Assembly (NCBI GenBank): GCA_942490995.1
Contig: CALOBG010000125.1
Coordinates: 120,101 to 184,100, forward strand
Reading direction: 5' to 3'
DNA: 64,000 nt
Origin: UBA981 sp942490995
Lineage (GTDB): Bacteria > Pseudomonadota > Gammaproteobacteria > Ga0077536
The notes under the pieces were generated by a model that was not told the DNA's origin, did not search any database, and worked only from the letters and a program-made list of their open reading frames with translations. The position numbers were made by a program, and so were the translations under genes. Shown here piece by piece: positions 33,801 to 41,622 of the stretch; position 1 is the first letter of the stretch, and each line of letters starts with the position of its first letter.

Positions 33801-36109
33801 AAGACTCCGACGATGACGACAAACTGGATGGCTATGATGTCGATAAAGTCATTGAAATCTTCTATGACGAAAACGAGCGGCGCGCGCGCCTGGAGCGTTT
33901 TACGAGCTCCAGCGCGACCGTGTACACGGAGACCGGTAGCAGTATCGCGGAACTGAACACCTTGAATCCGATCTGGAATGCCCGCGAGCAGCTTTCCGCA
34001 GTGACCAACGTCACCACACAACGCATTTACTCAGATCTGGCCAATACCGGCCGCCACATCCTGACCTGGCTCGATACCTCCGGCACCGGTGCTCCAGACG
34101 GCATCGTCAATCCTGACCAATCGGAAATTGTGGCCTTTGATACCGCGACGATCACCGATGCCAATTTCGGCTGGGTCGACGTCTGGGATGGCGTGACCCT
34201 GGACGATGACGAGGCCGACAAACTGGTCAACTACATCCGCGGCGAAGAACAGACCGGCTACCGTTCGCGCACCGTGGACTACGATGGCGACGGCAGCACC
34301 GAAGTCATGCGCCTGGGCGACATCGTCAACTCCACGCCGACCGTGCAGGCAGCACCGGCAGAAGCGTTTGATATCATCGCGTTAGATTCGAGCTACAGTA
34401 CTTTCCGCCAGAAATATCGCAACCGCCGCAGCGTGGTTTATGTCGGTGCCAACGACGGCATGATCCATGCCTTCAATGGCGGCTTTTTCGATGTCACGGC
34501 CAGCGAGTTCAGAACTTCGCTGACCTCGGAAGTCGCGCATCCCCTGGGCTCGGAACTGTGGGCCTATATTCCCAAAAACCTGCTCGGCCACCTGCAATGG
34601 CTGACGGACCAGGGCTACGGCCATGTGTTCTACAACGATCTCAAACCGCGCATCTTCGACGCCAAGGTATTTAACTCTGACACCGACCATCCCGGCGGTT
34701 GGGGCACGGTCATGGTCGTCGGCATGCGTCTGGGCGGCGGGCACGACAACAATGGCATCATCTTAGACACCCAGCACGACGGCATCGGCCCCTCGAATAC
34801 CGACAATGACACCACCGACGACGTCCTGACCAAGTCCTCCTACGTGGTGTTTGATATCACCAACCCAGAAGTCCCGCCGAAGGTGATCGCCGAACTGTCC
34901 CCGCCGACGCAGTTTTTTACCACCGGCGTACCGGCGGTGGCTCTCATCGGCGCGCCCGTCCCGACCAGTGAAGTGGCGCCACCCAACGACTGGATCCTGA
35001 TGTTCGGCTCCGGCCCGACCGACCTTGGCGACGTTGATTCGTCGCAGACCGGGCGTGTATTCGCCTACGATCTTAGAGAGCTGGTATTGGGTAACCATGG
35101 CGTTATCGAAAGTGGTCCGTTCGACAACGGCGTACCTAACGACGGCATCGGCTTTGCCGATACCGGCGATACCGACACCTTCGTCGGCGAAATCACCGTC
35201 GCCGACCAGGATCTCGACATGAAGGCGGAGGCTATCTATTTCGGTACCGTGGGCGGCGAAGACGGCATCGGTGGCAACCTCTACCGGCTTTCGCTGAACG
35301 AAGACGACAACCGGACCAACTGGGGTGCACCGTTCAAGCTGCTCGATGTTGACCAGCCTTTCTCGACTCGTCCCTCGATCACCATCGACCGCCAGTTCCG
35401 CACCTGGATACTCGCGGGTACCGGGCGTCTGTACACCAACGATGACAAGGAATCGACCGCCACGCAGACGCTGTATGGTTTTATCGATCAGTACAGTATC
35501 GTTAACAACGCCGCGCCGTTCGACGATCCGGCCAACCCGGTGGCTATGCTCGATGCAAACTTCGAAGACGTCACGAACGCGGTGACGCGGGCTAACGGTA
35601 CCGTGGACCTCGATGGCGGCATTCCTTTCGAGGAGGACACCACGTTCGATGCCTTTGAATCGACAGTCGCCGCGGCCGGCGGCTGGAAGCTCAACTACGA
35701 GTTTGACCCCGCCACCATCGACCCGGCCGAACGCAGTGTGTCCAACCTGGGCCTGCTCAACGGTATCGTCTTGTCCACTGCCTTCACACCTTCGACAGAA
35801 CTTTGTGGCGCCGAAGGCGAGAGTCGGATTATCGGGCGCGCTTTTTTCTCCGGCCTGGTTCCCCCAGGCGGCGTGTTCGGGCAGATCTGCGTCGGCTGCC
35901 CGGACGGCGAGGCCGAAGCTATCGGTAGTATCAGTCTGGGTAAGGGCTTAGCATCTTCGCCCAGTATCCACATCGGCAACCAGGACGTACCCGGCAAAGT
36001 CACTGTCATCGTGCAGCAGTCGACGGGTGCCATAACCGGCAATGAGGCCCAGACCCTGGGTGGCCTGAACAACGGCGAAGTATCCTGGCAGGAATTCCGT
36101 ACCGACTAA
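30809..36109 (+). CDS. pilY1: Pilus tip adhesin/assembly factor PilY1
   Basis: A very large (1766-residue) secreted protein. I chose the ATG at 30809 (MNTYRTRFQNVTLGVALSVG, signal peptide ending near LVAAN); longer in-frame starts run back over pilX. The N-terminal part has PQVMLTMSNDHQYFSRAFND and an EF-hand-like Asp cluster DLDDDGDVD (78-86). The C-terminal third is the PilC/PilY1 beta-propeller (RRSVVYVGANDGMIHAFNGG, SELWAYIPKNLLGHLQWLTD, WGTVMVVGMRLGGG) with further Asp-rich calcium-type loops. It would sit at the pilus tip and take part in adhesion and surface sensing. It is longer than the Pseudomonas protein (about 1160 residues). Confidence 0.93.
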   Translation: MNTYRTRFQNVTLGVALSVGMLPAIWSADLVAANLSGADIIDYEAYPVTTLENVTPQVMLTMSNDHQYFSRAFNDFTDLDDDGDVDVTYKNSFEYYGYFDPDKCYDYESKNYPSDGLGTYNVFVPKAFAVNHYCDTVSGAWSGNFLNWVAMTRMDIVRKILYGGLRATDTGTDTVLERAHLPTDTHSYTKYYNGADLGQLTPFSTQRTDTTNGGDNDNFDDANEGITICNTTVPSNTSQSHQISSTTNPPVMRVAAGNWRMWSAGEVFECHWKRGSAGTSTSIERGRENGNNVAFTQIDAGSDSPVRNTNGLTAGGAGPDFSVFVEVCVPGLINNGTNKENCRQYPSNNYKPGGLLQEYGDNIDFGLLTGSYQKNISGGVLRKNIGSIDDEINTATDGTFVTSQYSNTATIGIIRTLDKLRIFGYRYEGGDAAARYFNTGSSDNCGFQGATINEDDCNSWGNPISEIYAETIRYFAGLTATPAFAATDHNRINGLAEASWVDPLDSNNFCASLNAVVFNASLTSYDEGSAVFTDIPGASSPVTLTDAVGDAEGFTGNNYFVGRTGPKTSPSNATNDEFCTGKTVTNLGNVAGICPEGPTVDGTFHIAGMAHYAHTNDLRPDLPVELPPDQTESNQTVTTYAVQLATNVPKFEIDTNLAVDSGTDGNPTNDADVTILPAYRLVNNDGGGTLVDFKVVQKNIEVAVTSANWPANPHLIDQSFAAGELTPTPGTGIFYGKAMVQWEDSEQGGDYDMDQWGVISYIYDSNTQQVSVITDLVFYASNNGQLFGFIISGTTQDGFHAYSGAGGSNGDVWGARQVGFQDPDPTIPDCLDNPNRVNGLCYHNNSADNDPARSHTFTVGGSGANLLPDPLFLAAKYGAFEDSNGNNLPDLESEYDKRDKTGNTVAGGDLDNTPDTYFFVTNPSALEQSLRAVFNQIIERVASGTAASVVASEQEGTGALFQALYDPIKSDNTLNKNEVKWIGTLHAIFIDPNGLLREDSDDDDKLDGYDVDKVIEIFYDENERRARLERFTSSSATVYTETGSSIAELNTLNPIWNAREQLSAVTNVTTQRIYSDLANTGRHILTWLDTSGTGAPDGIVNPDQSEIVAFDTATITDANFGWVDVWDGVTLDDDEADKLVNYIRGEEQTGYRSRTVDYDGDGSTEVMRLGDIVNSTPTVQAAPAEAFDIIALDSSYSTFRQKYRNRRSVVYVGANDGMIHAFNGGFFDVTASEFRTSLTSEVAHPLGSELWAYIPKNLLGHLQWLTDQGYGHVFYNDLKPRIFDAKVFNSDTDHPGGWGTVMVVGMRLGGGHDNNGIILDTQHDGIGPSNTDNDTTDDVLTKSSYVVFDITNPEVPPKVIAELSPPTQFFTTGVPAVALIGAPVPTSEVAPPNDWILMFGSGPTDLGDVDSSQTGRVFAYDLRELVLGNHGVIESGPFDNGVPNDGIGFADTGDTDTFVGEITVADQDLDMKAEAIYFGTVGGEDGIGGNLYRLSLNEDDNRTNWGAPFKLLDVDQPFSTRPSITIDRQFRTWILAGTGRLYTNDDKESTATQTLYGFIDQYSIVNNAAPFDDPANPVAMLDANFEDVTNAVTRANGTVDLDGGIPFEEDTTFDAFESTVAAAGGWKLNYEFDPATIDPAERSVSNLGLLNGIVLSTAFTPSTELCGAEGESRIIGRAFFSGLVPPGGVFGQICVGCPDGEAEAIGSISLGKGLASSPSIHIGNQDVPGKVTVIVQQSTGAITGNEAQTLGGLNNGEVSWQEFRTD

Positions 36110-36140
36110 CCTGGTGCCAACACCATAACGGGACATAAGC

Positions 36141-36608
36141 ATGCAACTACCTAGATCAAGACACTATTCAGGCGCGGTCCACCGCCGCACGCTTGGTATG
36201 ACGCTCATCGAACTGATGATCGTGTTGGTGATTGTCGGCATCCTGGCCGCCGTCGGTTACCCGGCCTATGTCGATTACAGCAATCGCGCGCGACGCCAGG
36301 ACGGCAAAACCATGCTGCTCGACGCCGCTGCACGCCAGGAGCGCTTTTATTTTGATAACAACCAGTACACCACCACCCTGACCGAACTCGGCTACGGCGG
36401 CGGGGCAGTAAATTCGGCGGAAGACAATTACGTGTTGAGCGTCGCCGTAGGCGCGACCGGCAGTATCAACACCAGCTATGCGCTGACCGCGACACCGAAC
36501 GCCGGCAAGCCCTTCGTCGATCCGGATTGTGGCAACCTGACCCTGGATTCTCGCGGTACGCAGACCGTCAGCGGCACCGATTCGGTCGACGATTGCTGGG
36601 GTCGCTGA
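36141..36608 (+). CDS. pilE: Type IV pilin PilE (minor pilin)
   Basis: A 155-residue pilin with leader ending HRRTLG-MTLIELMIVLVIVG, PilD cleavage after Gly and Glu5 present. The alpha-helix continues into ILAAVGYPAYVDYSNRARRQ, and the C-terminal D-region is bounded by two Cys (DPDCGNLTL ... DDCWGR). It follows pilY1 by 31 bp and closes the pilin operon in the position of Pseudomonas pilE. No pilY2 gene is present between them. Confidence 0.93.
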   Translation: MQLPRSRHYSGAVHRRTLGMTLIELMIVLVIVGILAAVGYPAYVDYSNRARRQDGKTMLLDAAARQERFYFDNNQYTTTLTELGYGGGAVNSAEDNYVLSVAVGATGSINTSYALTATPNAGKPFVDPDCGNLTLDSRGTQTVSGTDSVDDCWGR

Positions 36609-36639
36609 GGCAGCCCGGGCGCTGGACAGGAAACGGCCT

Positions 36640-37113
36640 ATGATCGAAACGATACGCATCGATACCCGCGCGCTACAGCGGGTGGCGCTGGCGGTGGCAC
36701 TCGCGGTGCTTTGCTCGAGCGCGGCCGCGGCCGGCGTCTATAAATGGACCGATGCCGATGGCAAGGTCCACTTTACCGACAAGCCGCCGCCGGACGTCAA
36801 GGCTGAAACCATAAAAACGAAAACCGCGGCCGACCCGCACACTGCCAACCGACTGGAAAGCTTCACCAAGCAGGTTGACGAAAATGCCAAGAGCCGCGCG
36901 GAAGCCAAAGCCGCGGCCGCGGAGGCCAAGGTCGAAGCCGAAAAAATGGCCGCGCACTGCAAAACTGTGCGCGACGAGCTCGGTGGATTACTGGTTTCGA
37001 CGCGCAAGCAGTTCATCAACGACCAGGGCGAACTCGAGTTCGTTGACGAAGCCCTGCGGCAGAAGTGGATCAAGGACGCCCAGGACGAGATCGCAAAAAA
37101 CTGCAGCGGCTGA
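36640..37113 (+). CDS. DUF4124-domain exported protein
   Basis: A 157-residue protein with a signal peptide (ALAVLCSSAAAAG) followed directly by the DUF4124 signature VYKWTDADGKVHFTDKPPPD and a charged, coiled-coil-prone Ala/Glu/Lys-rich middle. It has two Cys near the end. DUF4124 proteins are periplasmic or envelope-associated with unknown function. It lies 31 bp after pilE on the same strand and may be the last gene of the operon. It converges with ispH. Confidence 0.88.
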   Translation: MIETIRIDTRALQRVALAVALAVLCSSAAAAGVYKWTDADGKVHFTDKPPPDVKAETIKTKTAADPHTANRLESFTKQVDENAKSRAEAKAAAAEAKVEAEKMAAHCKTVRDELGGLLVSTRKQFINDQGELEFVDEALRQKWIKDAQDEIAKNCSG

Positions 37114-37119
37114 GAACCC

Positions 37120-38091
37120 TCAGGCGCCGCTGACTTCGGATTGTTCCCCGGCTTTGACCAGCTCGCGCGGCAGGCTGAAAACGACCTGCTCCTTGATGCC
37201 CGGCACTTCGGTCACATTCAGCCCGCCGCGATCGCGCAACTTCTGCACGACCTGCTCGACCAGCACTTCCGGCGCCGAGGCGCCGGCGGTTACACCGACA
37301 CTCTTTTTATGCGTCAGCCAGTCGGCACGGATCTCATCGGCGTTGTCGATCAGGTAGGCGGGAATACCCTGCTTCTCGGCGATTTCCTTCAGGCGCGTCG
37401 AGTTGGAACTGGTCTGCGAACCGACCACCAGGATCAGATCACAGTACTCAACCATGCGCTTGACCGCGTCCTGGCGGTTCTGCGTGGCGTAGCAGATGTC
37501 TTCCTTCTTGGGGCCGACGATCTTGGGGAAACGCTTGCGCAGGGCATCGATGATCTCGGCGGTGTCGTCCATTGACAGGGTCGTCTGGGTAACAAACGCG
37601 AGGTACTCAGGGTCCTTGACCTTGAGCTGCCATACATCGTCGACCGACTCGACGAGGTACATGCCGCCGCGACCGTCGTCGTGGCGACGGTACTGACCGA
37701 GGGTGCCTTCGACTTCCGGATGCCCGGCGTGCCCGATCAGAATGCACTCACGACCTTCCTTCTGGTAGTGGCCGACTTCCATGTGCACCTTGGTCACCAG
37801 CGGACAGATGGCGTCGAATACGCGCAGCTTGCGCCGTGCGGCTTCTTCTCGCACGGCCTTGGCGACACCGTGGGCGCTGAAAATCACGGTCGCGTCGTCC
37901 GGGACTTCGTGTAGTTCATCGACAAAGATCGCGCCCTTGTCGCGCAGGCCATCGACGACATACTTGTTGTGCACGACTTCGTGGCGGACGTACACCGGGG
38001 CGCCGAAAAACTCGAGCGCGCGCTCGACGATGCCGATGGCACGATCGACACCGGCACAAAAGCCGCGCGGATTGGCTAGATGAATTTGCAT
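37120..38091 (-). CDS. ispH: 4-hydroxy-3-methylbut-2-enyl diphosphate reductase IspH
   Basis: A 323-residue 4Fe-4S enzyme for the last MEP-pathway step, making IPP and DMAPP. I start it at 38091 (MQIHLANPRGFCAGVDRAIG); a longer frame has no homologous sequence. Cluster cysteines lie in RGFCAGV, FDAICPLVTK and the later YCDLILVVGSQTSSNSTRL region (the third Cys in DICYATQNRQDA). The histidines VRHEVVHNKYV and SAHGV are in place. In many gammaproteobacteria fkpB and lspA precede it; here lspA does, 76 bp upstream, and fkpB is missing. Confidence 0.96.
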   Translation of the reverse strand: MQIHLANPRGFCAGVDRAIGIVERALEFFGAPVYVRHEVVHNKYVVDGLRDKGAIFVDELHEVPDDATVIFSAHGVAKAVREEAARRKLRVFDAICPLVTKVHMEVGHYQKEGRECILIGHAGHPEVEGTLGQYRRHDDGRGGMYLVESVDDVWQLKVKDPEYLAFVTQTTLSMDDTAEIIDALRKRFPKIVGPKKEDICYATQNRQDAVKRMVEYCDLILVVGSQTSSNSTRLKEIAEKQGIPAYLIDNADEIRADWLTHKKSVGVTAGASAPEVLVEQVVQKLRDRGGLNVTEVPGIKEQVVFSLPRELVKAGEQSEVSGA

Positions 38092-38167
38092 GATGGACCC
38101 TGATGCGGAACGCGAAAACTGAGGTGGCGAATTATAGCCCGGCGCCGCACCAGAGTCCCGACACGGA

Positions 38168-38653
38168 CTAGCGCGCGCGGTCCGCGTCGGCCGGCGCAGG
38201 ACGCGTTCCCGGCCCACGGATAATCAGCATGACGGCGCCGACAGTAATCGCCGAATCGGCCACGTTGAAGGCGGGCCAATACCACTGCTGGTAGTACACC
38301 TGAATAAAATCAATAACATATCCGAAATACAGGCGGTCGATCAGATTGCCGATCGCGCCGCCCAGGACCAGCGCCAGGGCAATTGGCGCCCAGCGCTGGC
38401 CGCGCTCCAGCGCCGCCAGCCAGAACACCACCACGGTTGCCACGATCAGCGCGATGGCGGCAAAAAACCAGCGTTGCCAACCGGATTGGTCGTTGAGAAA
38501 ACTGAAGGCCGCACCGGTGTTGTGCAGCAGGGTCAGGTTGAAGCCGGCGAAGACCGGCTCTGGCACCGCGTAGACGAGCACGCTGCTGGCCCAGAATTTG
38601 GTGATTTGATCGAGGATACATACACATAGGGCAAGGCCCAGCCAGGTCCTCAC
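38168..38653 (-). CDS. lspA: Lipoprotein signal peptidase LspA
   Basis: A 161-residue inner-membrane aspartyl peptidase with four hydrophobic spans. Motifs: DQITKFW, NTGAAFSF, and the catalytic Asp pair in GGAIGNLIDRLYFGYVIDFI. It starts with GTG at 38653, one base after the ribF stop (TGAGGTG), so translation is coupled to ribF. ileS normally lies between these two genes and is absent. Confidence 0.94.
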   Translation of the reverse strand: MRTWLGLALCVCILDQITKFWASSVLVYAVPEPVFAGFNLTLLHNTGAAFSFLNDQSGWQRWFFAAIALIVATVVVFWLAALERGQRWAPIALALVLGGAIGNLIDRLYFGYVIDFIQVYYQQWYWPAFNVADSAITVGAVMLIIRGPGTRPAPADADRAR

Positions 38654-38654
38654 C

Positions 38655-39596
38655 TCAACCGCCGCGGTATTCGAACGTCAGCCGCTCGCGCGCAACGACA
38701 CAGTCGCGCTTGATCTGTTCGGCCATCTCGGCGAACGATTCAAAAGCGATGTCTTCGCGGATCTTGTCGCAGAACTGCACGCTGATGCGCTTGCCATAAC
38801 AATCTTCATCGAAATCGAAAATGTGCACCTCGAGCACAAAGCGCGGGTCTTCGATGATCGGGCGCGAACCGGCGTAGGCGACCCCCATCAGCGATCCGTC
38901 GCGCAAACCGTGTACGCGCACGGAAAAGATCCCCGAAACCGGACAATGCAGGCGCTTGAGGTTGATATTCGCGGTCGGAAATCCCCACTCGCGACCCTGC
39001 TTGTGGCCGTGGGCGACGCGGCCCTCGATACAGTAGGGATGCCCGAGCATGCGCTCGGCCTCTCGCATGTACCCGTTGGCCAGCAGGTCGCGGATGTAGG
39101 TGCTCGAAATTCGTTTGCCGATGAACAACAGCGGTGGCGTCTGTTCGATAACGAACTGATGCTGAACGGCAAGGCGCTGCAGGGTGGCAAAGCCGCCGCC
39201 GCGTCCGCTGCCAAAACGAAAATCGTCGCCGATGATCAGCGCCTTGATGCCGAGACGTTCGACCAGGATCTCCTCGACGAACCGCTCCGGTGGAAAGGCG
39301 GCGAGTTCGCGCGAAAATGGCAGCACCAGCACCCGGTCGATGCCGCGCAGGGCGATGAGCGAAAACTTTTCGCGAAAATTGCTGAGCCGCGCCGGGGCCT
39401 GCTGCGGGCGGAAAAATTCCGACGGCTGCGGCTCAAAAATGATCACCACGCTGGGCAGGCCGAAGGCCTCGGACTGGCGCCGCAGCCGCTTGATCAGTTC
39501 GGCGTGACCGAGATGGACGCCATCGTAATTGCCGATCGTAGCGACGCAACCGTGGTGCTGCGGGGTGATGTTGTATGTTCCACGAATAAGTTGCAT
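38655..39596 (-). CDS. ribF: Bifunctional riboflavin kinase/FAD synthetase RibF
   Basis: A 313-residue enzyme making FMN and FAD. I chose Met at 39596 (MQLIRGTYNITPQHHGCVAT). The N-terminal nucleotidyltransferase shows GNYDGVHLGHAELIKRL and GDDFRFGSGRGG with ISSTYIRDLL; the C-terminal kinase shows GRVAHGHKQGREWGFPTANI and LEVHIFDFDEDCYGK. It supplies the flavin used by enzymes such as the monooxygenase in this window. It follows murJ by 47 bp and is coupled to lspA. Confidence 0.95.
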   Translation of the reverse strand: MQLIRGTYNITPQHHGCVATIGNYDGVHLGHAELIKRLRRQSEAFGLPSVVIIFEPQPSEFFRPQQAPARLSNFREKFSLIALRGIDRVLVLPFSRELAAFPPERFVEEILVERLGIKALIIGDDFRFGSGRGGGFATLQRLAVQHQFVIEQTPPLLFIGKRISSTYIRDLLANGYMREAERMLGHPYCIEGRVAHGHKQGREWGFPTANINLKRLHCPVSGIFSVRVHGLRDGSLMGVAYAGSRPIIEDPRFVLEVHIFDFDEDCYGKRISVQFCDKIREDIAFESFAEMAEQIKRDCVVARERLTFEYRGG

Positions 39597-39643
39597 GAGC
39601 GGCGAAGCGGACTGCACAGAACGTCAGATGCGGCAGCGCACCA

Positions 39644-41149
39644 TTATACGCCCGCCTCGCGCATCAACATATCGCGCGGCCGAGTACCACTGACCAGGAG
39701 CGCGGCGGCGTACACAACGATACCGAGCAGCACGTTCAAAGTCAGTTCCGTGGCGCGTTCCAGCGCCGACCACTCGAGCCAGGTTTCGATTGCCGGTACG
39801 CGCCACCACAACACCGCGCACATCAGCGCCACGGCAAACGCGATCCGCGCGCCGAACGCCAGCCAACCGGACGTCGGCGCATAGACACCATCGCGCCGCA
39901 GACCGCGCCACAACAGCCAGGCGTTGAGGCAGGCAGACAGGGTCGTGGCCAGGGCCAGCCCGGCATGCGCAAGGGGAAACACCAGGATCAGGTTCATCAC
40001 CATGTTGGCGGACATCGCGATGATGCCGATCCGCACCGGGGTGCGGGTGTCCTGGCGGGCGAAATAGCCCGGCGCCAGCACCTTGATCAGAATAAACGCG
40101 AGCAGGCCGCCGGAATACGCCATCAACGAGCGCGCGGCCATGTGTACGTCGCGGTCTTCGAGGGCGCCGTAGCCGAACAGGGTAGCCAGCATCGGCCCGG
40201 CCAGTACCGCCAGCGCGCACGCCGCCGGTACGCCGATCAGGAACACCCAGCGCAGGGCCCAGTCAAGGGTCGCCGAAAACGCCTTCGGGCTGCCCTCACT
40301 GTGCCGGCTCGACAGGGTTGGCAGGATCACGGTGGCCAAGGCAATGCCGAACACACCGAGCGGGAACTCGACCAGGCGGTCGGAGTAATACAGCCACGAA
40401 ATGCTGCCGGTCTCGAGAAACGAGGCGATGATGGTGTCGAGCATGAGGTTGATCTGCGCAACCGATACGCCGAATACCGCCGGCCCCATGAGGCGCAGGA
40501 TCTGGCGCACCCCGGCATGGGTGCGGTCAAAAACCGGGCGCACCGAAAAACCCAGGCGCGCCATGGCCGCGAACTGCAGCGCAAGCTGCGCCATGCCCCC
40601 AATCAGGACGCCGATCGCGAGCGCCATGACCGGCTCGTCGAGTTGCGGTGCAAGCAGCAGGGCCGCTGCGATCAAGGCGATATTCAATAATACGGGCGTA
40701 AACGCCGGCACCGCGAAGCGACCGTAGGTATTCAGCACACCGCCGGCCAGCGCCGCCAGGGACATGAACCCGAGGTAAGGAAACGTCAGGCGCAGCAGGC
40801 TCGCGGCCAGGGTGAGTTTGTCGGTTTCGTCGATGAAACCGGGCGCGAACACCATGATCAGCCACGGTGCTGACAGCACCCCGAGTGCCACGACGACCAG
40901 CAGGATCGCGCCCAGGGTGCCGCTGACAGCCGCGATCAGGCCGGCCACGGCGGCATCGCCGTCACGCTCGCGGTACTCGCTCAGAACCGGCACGAAGGCC
41001 TGGTTGAACGCGCCCTCGGCGAACAGGCGGCGAAACAGGTTGGGGATCTTGAAGGCGACAAAAAACGCGTCGGCAGCCAGGGTGGCACCGAAGGTGCGCG
41101 CGATCACGACGTCGCGCACGAAGCCGAGGACCCGCGAGATCAGCGTCAT
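39644..41149 (-). CDS. murJ: Lipid II flippase MurJ
   Basis: A 501-residue protein of about 14 membrane segments that flips lipid II for peptidoglycan synthesis. The start given is the first ATG (MTLISRVLGFVRDVVIARTF), with family motifs FFVAFKIPNLFRRLFAEGAF and LVEFPLGVFGIALATVILPT. Homologues usually begin some 14 residues earlier with a KSTAIV-like segment. Here the same frame upstream encodes LTKALLRSTAIVGQ, reachable only from a CTG at 41189-41191, so the native start may be that CTG. A TATAAT at 41227-41232 (minus strand) lies suitably upstream. Confidence 0.94.
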   Translation of the reverse strand: MTLISRVLGFVRDVVIARTFGATLAADAFFVAFKIPNLFRRLFAEGAFNQAFVPVLSEYRERDGDAAVAGLIAAVSGTLGAILLVVVALGVLSAPWLIMVFAPGFIDETDKLTLAASLLRLTFPYLGFMSLAALAGGVLNTYGRFAVPAFTPVLLNIALIAAALLLAPQLDEPVMALAIGVLIGGMAQLALQFAAMARLGFSVRPVFDRTHAGVRQILRLMGPAVFGVSVAQINLMLDTIIASFLETGSISWLYYSDRLVEFPLGVFGIALATVILPTLSSRHSEGSPKAFSATLDWALRWVFLIGVPAACALAVLAGPMLATLFGYGALEDRDVHMAARSLMAYSGGLLAFILIKVLAPGYFARQDTRTPVRIGIIAMSANMVMNLILVFPLAHAGLALATTLSACLNAWLLWRGLRRDGVYAPTSGWLAFGARIAFAVALMCAVLWWRVPAIETWLEWSALERATELTLNVLLGIVVYAAALLVSGTRPRDMLMREAGV

Positions 41150-41226
41150 CTGGCCGACTATGGCCGTCGACCGCAGCAGGGCCTTAGTCAGCGCAGGTGT
41201 CCCGGAATTTGCGGCAAGGGCCGGCG

Positions 41227-41232
41227 ATTATA
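41227..41232 (-). promoter_or_regulatory. Probable -10 box for murJ
   Basis: The minus strand reads TATAAT here. The hexamer 17 bp further upstream (GACGGA) is a poor -35. Transcription would begin roughly 30 nt before the CTG at 41191, leaving the upstream part of the extended murJ N-terminus within the message. Confidence 0.45.
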
Positions 41233-41333
41233 CGCTGTTTGCGCGGCTTTCCGTCTGCTTCCGCCATTGACAACGGGCGGACAAAACAGCATAGTTCGGC
41301 GCCGTTCGAACCACAGGTTTTGGAGTCAGCTCT

Positions 41334-41597
41334 TTGGCAAATTCGGCCCAGGCAAGAAAACGCGCGCGCCAATCGGAAAAGCGCCGCAAACTGAACGTCA
41401 GCCAGCGCTCGCTGCTGCGCACCCGTATCAAACAGGTGCTCAAGGCGATTGAGTCCGGTGATAAAACCGTGGCGCAGTCGGCTTACGGCAGCGCGGTACC
41501 GGTCATCGACCGCATGGCGGGCACCGACATTATTCATAAGAACAAGGCAGCCCGGCATAAATCGCGACTCAGCGCCCGTATCAAGGCGATGGCCTGA
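41334..41597 (+). CDS. rpsT: 30S ribosomal protein S20
   Basis: An 87-residue basic helical protein: ANSAQARKRARQSEKRRKLN, then RTRIKQVLKAIESGDK and the C-terminal IIHKNKAARHKSRLSARIKA. It starts with TTG, as does E. coli rpsT, where the weak UUG start serves autogenous control. It is transcribed opposite to murJ and converges with proB with only 25 bp between stops. Confidence 0.97.
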   Translation: MANSAQARKRARQSEKRRKLNVSQRSLLRTRIKQVLKAIESGDKTVAQSAYGSAVPVIDRMAGTDIIHKNKAARHKSRLSARIKAMA

Positions 41598-41622
41598 GGG
41601 AGCCGCGAACGCGCCCCTCCTT

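Noticed and set aside
41598..41622. Bidirectional terminator between rpsT and proB
   Set aside because: A CGCG-AA-CGCG hairpin core is visible but the outer stem pairs poorly and there is no T-run.
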